Position numbers and translations under genes: made by a program
Assembly (NCBI RefSeq): GCF_000517445.1
Contig: NZ_CP006965.1
Coordinates: forward strand, 1,774,681 to 1,838,680
Length of the DNA stretch: 64,000 bases
Direction: 5' to 3'
Source of the DNA: Thermococcus paralvinellae
GTDB lineage: Archaea; Methanobacteriota_B; Thermococci; Thermococcales; Thermococcaceae
Shown: piece after piece, positions 35,653 through 43,281 of the stretch
Layout of the letters: each line of letters starts with the position of its first letter
How positions within the stretch are numbered: position 1 is the first letter of the stretch
The notes under the pieces: model-generated
The model's database searches: none
The model's input: only the letters and a program-made list of their open reading frames with translations
What the model was told of the DNA's origin: nothing

Positions 35653-35711
35653 TGAAAGATGATGATTTCAGCCTTGCCTGAGATGTGATGAGGGAGTGAC
35701 GGACTGATTTC
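35653..35711 (+). ncRNA. C/D box small RNA, second of the pair; both guides match 16S rRNA
   Basis: C ATGATGA 35659-35665, D' CTGA 35678-35681, C' GTGATGA 35685-35691, D CTGA 35704-35707, with two 12-base guides. The D' guide TTTCAGCCTTGC is the exact complement of GCAAGGCUGAAA, a conserved archaeal 16S stretch (around E. coli 898-909), predicting methylation at G902. The D guide GGGAGTGACGGA complements CCGUCACUCC of the decoding-site strand, predicting U1406. The rRNA sequences are from memory. A TATA-like ATTATAAG at 35625-35632 fits the start. The CDF transporter gene follows from its own promoter. Confidence 0.88.
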
Positions 35712-35747
35712 GTTAAATTTTTAAGACTTCTCTCCTTTCTTCTAACT

Positions 35748-36608
35748 ATGCAAGAGGTTTACAAACCGATATTTGTGAGTGTCATAGGCAACATTCTTCT
35801 GGCACTGCTTAAAATTGCCGTTGGACTTGCTTATTCAAGTTTGGCACTGATTTCTGATGGCGTTCATTCTCTTTCTGATGTAATTACAAGTGTTATTGGA
35901 TTTGTGGGGATTAAGATAGCATCAAAGCCTCCTGATAAGTCTCATCCATTTGGACATTCACGTTTTGAACCACTTTTTGCCTTTTTTATTGGTTTGGCTT
36001 TATTTTTGGTTGCTTATGAAATTGCGAGAGACTCTATAACCAGATTATTAGCTGGGATTTCAATTGAAGTAAATTCCATAATGCTTGGTGTTGCAGTTAT
36101 TTCGATCCTCGTTAAAGAAGCTATGACCCAATATACCCTTTGGATAGGGAAGAAGCTCAACAATCAGATTCTGATTGCAGATGCGTACCACCACAGGAGT
36201 GATGTTTTGAGCAGTTTGGCTGTTTTAGCTGGTCTCTTACTCCAAGAGTTTGGTTTTACGTATGGAGATGCTCTCGCTGGGTTTATAGTGGCGCTGTTTA
36301 TAGGGAAAGTTGCCATTGAAATTATTCTTCAAAATGTAAACTATCTTACCGGAACCTCACCACCCTTTGAGGTCTGTGAAAAGATTAAGGGAACAGCTCT
36401 GAGTGTTGAGAACGTTTTGGGGGTTCATGATTTAAGGGCCCATTATTTGGGTCCCAAGCTTCACGTCGAACTTCATATAGAAGTTCCACCAAATTTGACA
36501 CTTAAAGAGGCTCACGATATTAGTGAAGAAGTGAAGAAGCGCATAGAAGAACTTGAAGAGGTTGAGAGAGCTTTTGTACATGTTGATATTAAGGGTGTTA
36601 CTAAATGA
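35748..36608 (+). CDS. Cation diffusion facilitator (CDF) family metal transporter
   Basis: A 286-residue membrane exporter of divalent metals, using proton exchange. There are six transmembrane helices; helix II carries SLALISDGVHSLSDVI with the metal-binding Asp pair, and helix V carries ILIADAYHHRSDVLSS, the HxxxD site. A cytoplasmic ferredoxin-like domain (residues ~205-285) ends the protein. A TATA-like GTTAAATTTTTAAG at 35712-35725 places the transcript start at or very near ATG 35748, so the mRNA is predicted leaderless. Confidence 0.95.
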   Translation: MQEVYKPIFVSVIGNILLALLKIAVGLAYSSLALISDGVHSLSDVITSVIGFVGIKIASKPPDKSHPFGHSRFEPLFAFFIGLALFLVAYEIARDSITRLLAGISIEVNSIMLGVAVISILVKEAMTQYTLWIGKKLNNQILIADAYHHRSDVLSSLAVLAGLLLQEFGFTYGDALAGFIVALFIGKVAIEIILQNVNYLTGTSPPFEVCEKIKGTALSVENVLGVHDLRAHYLGPKLHVELHIEVPPNLTLKEAHDISEEVKKRIEELEEVERAFVHVDIKGVTK

Positions 36609-37769
36609 TCAAACAACTTTCAAGATCTCCTTTAAGTCTCTTAAAAACTCCTCTAAGTGTATTTTTTTGACATGAGGCATCATAACAATCCTGATGTATC
36701 CTCTGTGAGCACTGATTCCCCAGCCTCTCATTTTAAGCTCCTTCTCAACCTTTTCCAGCTCTTTAGTTCCAAAGGACACTATGTTGAGCATGGGCTCCCT
36801 GATAAGATATGCTCCATTTAAAGTCTTTATCTGCCCTGCAAACCATCTTGAGAGCTCCATTGCTTCTTTGACAATCTTTTTGTATCCTTCAAAGCCCAAG
36901 TGCTTTAAAAGAGTCCATACTGCCAGAGCATTTGCTCCCGGTCTTGTTCCTGTTATTGTCGCTTGGAATATTTGCCCTCCCGCTAAATAAGGAGCAGGAA
37001 CACTTATTGCATCAATGAACTTCTTTTTTCTGAATATTATTCCTCCAGCGGGAATTGGTGCCATGCCCATTTTGTGGGGGTCAATTGTTATGCTCTGTAC
37101 ACCTTTAAGCTTGAAGTCAAAATCAGGCAAATCATAACCTAAAGCTTTTGCAAAGGGTATTACGAAACCTCCAAAGGCAGCGTCAACGTGAAGAGGAAGT
37201 CCGTAATCTTGGGCTAAATCTGAAAGCGCTGGAATGTCATCTACAACTCCAAGACCCGTTGTTCCTGCTATTCCCACAATTCCTATTGTGTTATCTGTGA
37301 TTTTGTTCTCAACGTCTCTAACATTAACAGAGTAATCGTCATTCAGCTCGGCCCACACCAGCTTTACTTTTAGCATTTCACTCGCCTTAAGAAATGAGAA
37401 ATGTGCACTCTCTGGCAGAATCAGCTCTGGATTTTCAACATCAGCTATGTTGCGAAAGGCTCTCACCGCTAAGATGTTTGCCTCTGTTCCTCCAGAGACT
37501 ATATTGCCGTAAGCCTTGTTTAAGTGTAGCAAATTTCCGAGCATCTGCACAGTTTCTTCCTCAATTTTTCTGCTTCCAACGTGTAGTCCGGGATCTCCAA
37601 GATTTCTATCAATATAGAGAGATATTATCTTTTGAGCAAGGGGGTGTGGATAAGTGCACATTGATCCAAGGATTTTACCCGAATCAAAAGTTAAATCCTC
37701 ACTTAGCCGCTTTTCAAGTTCGTTAAGCACTTCCTCTTCACTCATCCCTTTTTCTGGAAAAGTTGTCAT
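36609..37769 (-). CDS. mfnA: L-aspartate/L-tyrosine decarboxylase MfnA-type (PLP)
   Basis: PLP-dependent decarboxylase; in Thermococcales the family member makes beta-alanine from aspartate for coenzyme A. ATG at 37769 (MTTFPEKGMSEEEV) follows AGGTGA; a nine-residue extension is possible but lacks a site. The length is 386 residues. The PLP lysine is in TIDPHKMGMAPIPAGG, and HVDAAFGGFVIPFA holds the cofactor-binding Asp and Ala. Pantoate kinase, another CoA step, is at 57225-58130 in the same window. Confidence 0.92.
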   Translation of the reverse strand: MTTFPEKGMSEEEVLNELEKRLSEDLTFDSGKILGSMCTYPHPLAQKIISLYIDRNLGDPGLHVGSRKIEEETVQMLGNLLHLNKAYGNIVSGGTEANILAVRAFRNIADVENPELILPESAHFSFLKASEMLKVKLVWAELNDDYSVNVRDVENKITDNTIGIVGIAGTTGLGVVDDIPALSDLAQDYGLPLHVDAAFGGFVIPFAKALGYDLPDFDFKLKGVQSITIDPHKMGMAPIPAGGIIFRKKKFIDAISVPAPYLAGGQIFQATITGTRPGANALAVWTLLKHLGFEGYKKIVKEAMELSRWFAGQIKTLNGAYLIREPMLNIVSFGTKELEKVEKELKMRGWGISAHRGYIRIVMMPHVKKIHLEEFLRDLKEILKVV

Positions 37770-37803
37770 TACTCTCACCTGCATAGAGTTGTTCATTATG
37801 CGT

Positions 37804-38988
37804 TTAAGCTTTATCCTTCCTAATTTTTCCTAAATATAGTTTGAAGAGCTGGGGTGTGGTTATCGCTGTGAGCATTGAAACAATGACTATGCTTGCAAAC
37901 AGGCTTTGATCAATTAGTCCTTTTTCCAGTCCGAATTTTAAAATTGCAAACTCTAAACTGCCTCTCCCTCCCATACCGATTCCAACTAGGAACGCTTTTT
38001 TCCAATCAAATCCAAAGATTTTCATACCTAAAGAACAACCTATAAGCTTTCCAAAAACTGCTGCCAAGTAGAGAAGTGCAATCATGAGTACGCTTATTTC
38101 GCTCATTGCTGGATTGAACATCAATCCCACATAGATGAAAAATAAGGGGATAAAGAATTCTGTCAGTACAACTTGTAGGTCTTCAATCAGCTCATTGAGC
38201 TTTATTCTGCTTATAACGAGTGGATCTTTTCTTTCTCTCAGGCGGCTTATTGTTAATCCAGCTAAATACGCCCCGATTATCTGATGAAGACCTACTTCCT
38301 CAGCTATGATTGCGAGAAGGAAAGTTAAGACAAGTGTGAATGTGAAGAAAACATTTAAGTTACGCAGTATTCCGTAAAATCTCTTGGAGCGCTTGAATAC
38401 AAACTCGGAAATTAACAATACAGCAACTATAAACGCAGCTATCTTGGCTGTCAAAATTGCAAGTGGAACAAAGCTGAACTCTCCTCTTGCAAGTGCTGTA
38501 ATGATACCAATTAAATAAACAGCTATGATATCATCGGCAAAAGCGGCTCCCATGAGAATTGAGGATATTTCCCTCTTGACTCTTTCTCTAACAATTACAC
38601 CGCTTGTAACTTCAATTGCAGTGTTTCCCAAGGTTACGCCTACAAATATAGCAGCTGCTAGTCCTTTTCCAAAAGCTATCACTGTTAGAAAGCCCAGGAT
38701 AAACGAGAAAGCCACACCTAAAATTGCGACGACCGTGGCTTTTAATTTATTTGTAGCTATAGCAGAAAAGCTGCTTGTCAAACCCATGTATAACATCATC
38801 ATCAAAAGTCCAAACTCTGAAAGAACCTTGAGAGGCTCAGACGGAGAAATTATGTTGAGAACAAATGGACCTAGAATTATTCCTGTTAAGATGTGTGCTA
38901 TTATTGGATGGATTTCCCTCTTTTCAAAGAGCCACTCTAAGGTTTTTGCTGTTACTAAAAGAATGGATAGATCCAGAATATATTCCAA
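37804..38988 (-). CDS. Cation:proton antiporter (CPA2/Kef-type membrane domain)
   Basis: A 394-residue protein with about twelve helices of the Na+/H+ exchanger type. Family motifs: HPIIAHILTGIILGPFVLNI at the N-terminus and the ion-site helix region GNTAIEVTSGVIVRE then GAAFADDIIAVYLIGI, with the DD pair. No cytosolic NAD-binding domain is present. It has two paralogues at 50742-51890 and 51892-53019, but those are more alike to one another. It is separated by one base from the DUF131 gene upstream. Confidence 0.92.
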   Translation of the reverse strand: MEYILDLSILLVTAKTLEWLFEKREIHPIIAHILTGIILGPFVLNIISPSEPLKVLSEFGLLMMMLYMGLTSSFSAIATNKLKATVVAILGVAFSFILGFLTVIAFGKGLAAAIFVGVTLGNTAIEVTSGVIVRERVKREISSILMGAAFADDIIAVYLIGIITALARGEFSFVPLAILTAKIAAFIVAVLLISEFVFKRSKRFYGILRNLNVFFTFTLVLTFLLAIIAEEVGLHQIIGAYLAGLTISRLRERKDPLVISRIKLNELIEDLQVVLTEFFIPLFFIYVGLMFNPAMSEISVLMIALLYLAAVFGKLIGCSLGMKIFGFDWKKAFLVGIGMGGRGSLEFAILKFGLEKGLIDQSLFASIVIVSMLTAITTPQLFKLYLGKIRKDKA

Positions 38989-38989
38989 C

Positions 38990-39244
38990 TTAGACCCTCC
39001 TACTCAGCAGAGCCATGAAAATCCAGAGGAGCATTAGAATTATTGCAAGGATCATGGCTAAAGTTGCACCTCTCTGAGTTCCAAAGACTATTGGGATTGG
39101 TCCTATCATTATGACTCCTCCACCTTCAACTTCAGCCTCTCCGCCTGTTGCTGCCATTAATGTCCCTATGAACACTAGGAGAAAGCCTATGAAAATCATT
39201 GCTATTCCAGCTATTATTAGAAGCTCTCCTCTCATAGCCATCAT
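38990..39244 (-). CDS. TIGR00304/DUF131-family small membrane protein
   Basis: An 84-residue protein with two transmembrane helices (LLIIAGIAMIFIGFLLVFIG and GATLAMILAIILMLLWIFMA) separated by the motif GGGVIMIGPIPIVFG typical of this archaeal family. The start is ATG 39244, 39241 or 39235; the TATA-like GCTTTAAAAAG (coding strand) about 25 bases before 39244 and the absence of a ribosome site point to a leaderless mRNA. A longer frame from 39421 is antisense to the HAD gene. It may be co-transcribed with the antiporter gene downstream. Confidence 0.85.
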   Translation of the reverse strand: MMAMRGELLIIAGIAMIFIGFLLVFIGTLMAATGGEAEVEGGGVIMIGPIPIVFGTQRGATLAMILAIILMLLWIFMALLSRRV

Positions 39245-39314
39245 GAAATTGTATTTTTGCAACTTTTTAAAGCTTAACCTAAAAATTATTAAAGCAAAGT
39301 CTAAAAGGTCTATT

Positions 39315-40007
39315 ATGCTGGTAATGGTAGACCTTGATGATACTCTCTGCAACACTTGGGAAGCTGGAAAATATACCATAATCAGGCTTCTTCCCCACCT
39401 TATTAGAAAACGAAAATTCAAGGCAATGTTTTACATCTTAACTGCCCGCTATAGAGAGCTGGAGCAGTCAAGAGAACTTTTAGTATTGGATTTGGACAAA
39501 ATGCTTCAGAAGATTATGGAGAGAGTTTACCGGAAGATAAAAGATAAGGATTTGGAAGAAATGGTCCAGTTAGTTGATAGAACATTTTTTTCAAACCTCA
39601 AACTTTTTCCTGATGCTAAACCTTTCTTGGAAGAGCTGAAAAGAATGGGTGCAAAAATAGTTCTTGTAACTGATTCATCAACGTATTGGCAGAGAAAAAA
39701 GCTTGAATATCTTGGAATAAAAGACTATTTTGATGGAATAATAATCAGCGGAGAAACAGGACACAGCAAACTTGACCCCCACAACTTCTTACTTGCGAGA
39801 AGGATGTTTCCAAATGAGACTGAAGTTTACATGGTTGGAGATAGGGATGACACTGATATGAAAGGAGGTAAAGCTGTTGGAGCAACAACGATATTAGTGA
39901 AGAGAGGCTATTTTAAGGGCAGGAGAGCGAAGTATGCAGATTACATTGTCAAAAATTTAACTGAGGCACTAGAGGTGATTAAGCGTGAGCATGAAAAGCG
40001 AGCTTAA
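39315..40007 (+). CDS. HAD-superfamily hydrolase
   Basis: A 230-residue phosphatase-like enzyme. HAD motif I is MVMVDLDDTLCNTW-like (VDLDDTL at residues ~5-11), motif II is VLVTDSS, the Lys of motif III is in GHSKLDPHNF, and motif IV is VYMVGDRDDTDMKGGKAVG. The cap is a helical bundle. A TATA-like AAATTATTAAAG ends ~25 bases before ATG 39315 and there is no ribosome site, so it looks leaderless. It overlaps the lipid-kinase-like gene by 23 bases, and both may act on a phosphorylated intermediate. Confidence 0.92.
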   Translation: MLVMVDLDDTLCNTWEAGKYTIIRLLPHLIRKRKFKAMFYILTARYRELEQSRELLVLDLDKMLQKIMERVYRKIKDKDLEEMVQLVDRTFFSNLKLFPDAKPFLEELKRMGAKIVLVTDSSTYWQRKKLEYLGIKDYFDGIIISGETGHSKLDPHNFLLARRMFPNETEVYMVGDRDDTDMKGGKAVGATTILVKRGYFKGRRAKYADYIVKNLTEALEVIKREHEKRA

Positions 40008-40605
40008 GAGAAAAGCTCTTCATCTCACAGGCTTAACAGTTCCACTCGTTTACATTCTTCTTGGAAAGAAAGTTGCGTTGATATTTGTTGGCCTATCTTT
40101 TGCGGTCTTCGTAGCCCTTGAGCCTCTTAGGATAGTAGAACATTTGAGGGATAAATTAAAGAAAAAGCTTGGCCTTTATGTTGATAGGCAGTTAATTGAG
40201 ATTGTAGAAAGGGAAATAGACACAATAGCGAGAGAACATGAAAAGAGAAGTATTGGTGCCCACATATACTTTACCTTGGCAGCATTTATAATTGTCTACT
40301 TCTTTCCGAAGGACATTGCCATCGGTTCAATTGCTGTTGCGACTTTAGGAGATGCTATCGCAGCTATAATTGGAAAGCCTTTTGGAAAGCACCGCTTTAA
40401 GAACGGTAAAAGCATTGAAGGAAGCTTAGCTTATTTCTTAACTGCTCTGCTGATTTTAATTCCTTTAATAGACGTTCCCCATGCAGTAATTGGGGCATTA
40501 GCTGGAACTTTGGCGGAATTTTATGAACTGCCGCCAGATGATAATTTTTCAAACCAACTAGCCATTGCTGTCACGCTATATCTCTTCAGAAAAATTGCAT
40601 TTTGA
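39985..40605 (+). CDS. Dolichol-kinase/phosphatidate-cytidylyltransferase-like membrane protein
   Basis: A 206-residue membrane protein. The opening (ELKRKALHLTGLTVPLVYILLGKK) and the middle motif AVATLGDAIAAIIGKPFGKHRFKNGKSIEGS are typical of the SEC59/dolichol kinase-like family, related to CDP-diacylglycerol synthases. It would phosphorylate or activate a polyprenol in the membrane; this family includes archaeal enzymes of unclear substrate. GTG 39985 fits GAGGTGAT spacing; ATG 39991 is an alternative. Coupling with the HAD phosphatase is notable. Confidence 0.85.
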   Translation: MSMKSELKRKALHLTGLTVPLVYILLGKKVALIFVGLSFAVFVALEPLRIVEHLRDKLKKKLGLYVDRQLIEIVEREIDTIAREHEKRSIGAHIYFTLAAFIIVYFFPKDIAIGSIAVATLGDAIAAIIGKPFGKHRFKNGKSIEGSLAYFLTALLILIPLIDVPHAVIGALAGTLAEFYELPPDDNFSNQLAIAVTLYLFRKIAF

Positions 40606-40633
40606 AATAAAGGATAAAAGAAGAAAAGATAGA

Positions 40634-43170
40634 TCAGCTAATTTTTACTTCAGCAAATGTGCTGATTGTATCTGCATCTGTCCATTCTTGTCCTGGGTCA
40701 AGATCGTGAACTGCCGGATCATCTGGTAGTGTCTCTACAGCGGAGTCACCGGCATTTGCACCGGTTATCCATGTAACGATTGCTATCTTCTCTGGTTTTC
40801 CTCCAAGTGCATCCCACGGCACTGCAATTTCAAGTGTCTGCAGACCGTTTGTACTTCCGGTCCATGCTGCAAATCCGACATCTTGGAGATCATAGTATTC
40901 CCATCCAGTGCCATTCCAGAGTATTAACTGCATTGTTTCAATCTTGTCAGTTCCCTTCTCGCCGAAGAACTCGCCGAACCACCAGAAGTACAACTCTGCG
41001 TCAACGCCTCTTGTGAAGCTGATTTTTCTTCCCCATGCATCAGTATCTCCAGTGTATCCTCCATCTTTATAATCCAAGGCAAATCCATATGCAATTCTCC
41101 ATGAGGCTTTGTTTTCAGTTGTCAATGCGATGTAGAGGAAGTTGTCATCATAATCAACGTATAGTGCTTTGAGATTTGCTCCCTGCTGTCCAAAGCCTGT
41201 TGTGTCCTCGTAAACTAAAGTTTCTGGACTCCAGTCATCCAAGTTGCCATCAATATTTTTCGTAAGTTTAGCAGATAGGAGTTCATCTTGTACTGCTTCA
41301 AGGAATTTCTCAATCTCTCTCTGAATCCTTAATAGTCTTGAATATGCTCCGAATATCTTTAGACTTCCTCTGAGTTCTAGGTTCTGTATTTCTATCATGT
41401 CTTTTCCTTCATTGAACAATTTAATGCTTTCATTTAGCTTCATTTGGAATTTGGTAATGTTTTCTTGGTACTTAAGCGGAACTTTTGCCTTTGTTAGATT
41501 CTGGAGGAGCTCTTCAACTATCGGGTACTTCTTTTCATAGAGTCTTGGCCACACATATTTACCAAGGTTTACCATATCGCTTTGAGCTTTTACTGTCTTT
41601 CCTACTTCGAGTTCCAACGATGCAACGTTGTTCTCTTCATTGACTTCTTCGATAGTATTATCCGGATCTACAACTGCCTTAAATACATGGATGCCCCATG
41701 AACCAGGATATTCATAGGTATATACCAGGCTAACTGAGGCCTCTGCGGAAACGTTTACAATCCATGAGCTGAGAAGTTCGTCGTTGTCATAAAGGACTAC
41801 TTTAACATTCTTTGCGTCAACTTTGCCCAAGTTCTTTACTTCAACTGTTATGTTTGCTGGTTGCCATGGCTCTATATCTAAGACATTTGAGCTTAATTTT
41901 ACAGTTAATTCAGGCTTTGGAATTGGAATTTCGATTACTGCAAGTTCTGAGAATGTGTCGCTATCTCCCCATTCATTTTCGCTATCTGCCACAACAGTAC
42001 TTTCCGGAAGTACATCAACTGCAGAACCGCTTCCTCCTGTTACCCAGGCAATAATGGCTAATTTATTTGTTCTCCCACCTAATGCCTCCCATGGTATGCG
42101 AATTTCAATTGTTTGGAGTCCTACGGAGGTATTTCCGGTATATTTTACGAGATAGCCGGGAAAATTGTTTTGCCAGTCATATATCCAACCATTATTATAC
42201 TTTATTAATTGCATGCCTTCACTGGCACCGAAGTTAAACTCAAGCCTTCCATTTGCATCATTCCACCAACCATAGAGTTCATAATCTATAGCATACCCGT
42301 TTTTGAAGCTTATACTTCTTCCCCATGCATCAGTATCTCCAGTGTATCCATTCCCAGTTCCTGGATCAATGTCAATTCCTATTCCATAGGCCATTCCCCA
42401 ATTGGCTTTATTATTCACTTTTAGCCCTAAGTACAAATATTGATTGTCGTATGATACGTAGAGAGCAGTTAAATTCCCGCCATCGACACCATAGCCGGAC
42501 TATCTCCATTGAACCAGCTGGCATACGGTGCATCTAGGCTCTCCATTGCTGGGTCCCATGGCACGGAGCTGACTGCTGAGGAATCTCCTCCACCTGCAAT
42601 CCAAGCTATCAGTGCGAGCTTTTCTGGTTTCCCACCAAGTGCTGTCCAAGGTATCTTGATTTCCAACGTCTGAAGACCGGTTGAAGTGTCTCCAGTATAA
42701 GCAAAGCTTGCTCCTACGTCTGCTAACCCTTTATAATCCCATCCGCTTCCGGTCCAGGTGATGAAATTGTCAGACCCCATACCGGTATTCCAGCCCCACC
42801 AGAAGTAAATCTCGTAGTCAATGGCATATCCGTTTCCAAAGCCAATACGTCTTCCCCAGGCATCCGTATCTCCAGTGTATCCATTCCCAGTTCCTGGATC
42901 AACATCAATACCAATACCATAGGCAACATCCCAACTCTGAGTATTCCTTGTGGTTATCATTATGTAGAGGTATTCTTCATCCCATGCAACATACAGATTA
43001 TTTAGATTTGCTCCTGGAAGACCATTGTCTTTGGCAGTTGCTATATAGTCAAGTGTTCCCCAGTCGCCTAAATCTCCATCGAGCACTTTAGTTCCATAAA
43101 GTCCGCTTACTGCTGGCGTCAAACTAAGCACAAGCAATACAACAATAGCCAAACTCAAGCCTTTTTTCAT
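40634..43170 (-). pseudogene. Secreted protein with three DOMON/glucodextranase-type repeats, broken by a frameshift
   Basis: One gene in two frames: 43170 to ~42498 and then ~42500 to 40634, about 840 residues in all. It begins with a signal peptide (GLSLAIVVLLVLSLTPAVSG). Three related domains of ~190 residues each carry the markers GYTGDTDAWGR, ANL-ALYV and LQTLEI-IPW-ALGG, as in the C-terminal DOMON-like domains of thermococcal amylopullulanases. Between repeats 2 and 3 come a CARDB-like domain and a helical linker. The frame changes at 42495-42500 (GDSP to GYGVDGGNL), consistent with one lost base. No membrane anchor follows. The adjacent GTase gene and shared motif suggest maltodextrin binding. 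Confidence 0.78.
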
Positions 43171-43176
43171 TTTGAG

Positions 43177-43202
43177 TCACCCCGGGTGATAAGTGTTCAC
43201 CC
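43177..43202 (-). promoter_or_regulatory. Hairpin next to the ribosome site of the DOMON gene
   Basis: On the transcribed strand the leader reads GGGTGA, seven bases, TCACCC, then G and GGGTGA before CTCAAAATG. The first two elements can pair in a six-base stem; the second GGGTGA is the ribosome site. The TCACCC arm could pair with either copy, so a switch between an open and blocked ribosome site is possible. It could equally be a DNA operator with two inverted sites. Confidence 0.35.
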
Positions 43203-43244
43203 TTGTTGATATATGGGCATAAAATATTTATATACCTTTTTGAA

Positions 43245-43261
43245 TATCACTGTTAGTGATA
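43245..43261. promoter_or_regulatory. Thermococcales Glycolytic Motif (Tgr/TrmBL1 operator)
   Basis: TATCAC-TGTTA-GTGATA matches the motif TATCAC-N5-GTGATA exactly. It lies downstream of a TATA element (AAAATATTTATATA, 43221-43234) for the 4-alpha-glucanotransferase gene, over the expected transcript start, the position at which the TrmB-like regulator represses when maltodextrins are absent. For the divergent DOMON gene it is upstream of the TATA region. The promoter element rules are known from glycolytic genes; both readings here are inferred. Confidence 0.88.
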
Positions 43262-43281
43262 ATAACAATGGAGGTGCAGCG

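Noticed and set aside
39111-39314. Long N-terminal extension of the HAD protein
   Set aside because: It is antisense to the DUF131 gene and precedes the promoter; the HAD fold starts with VDLDDTL soon after 39315.
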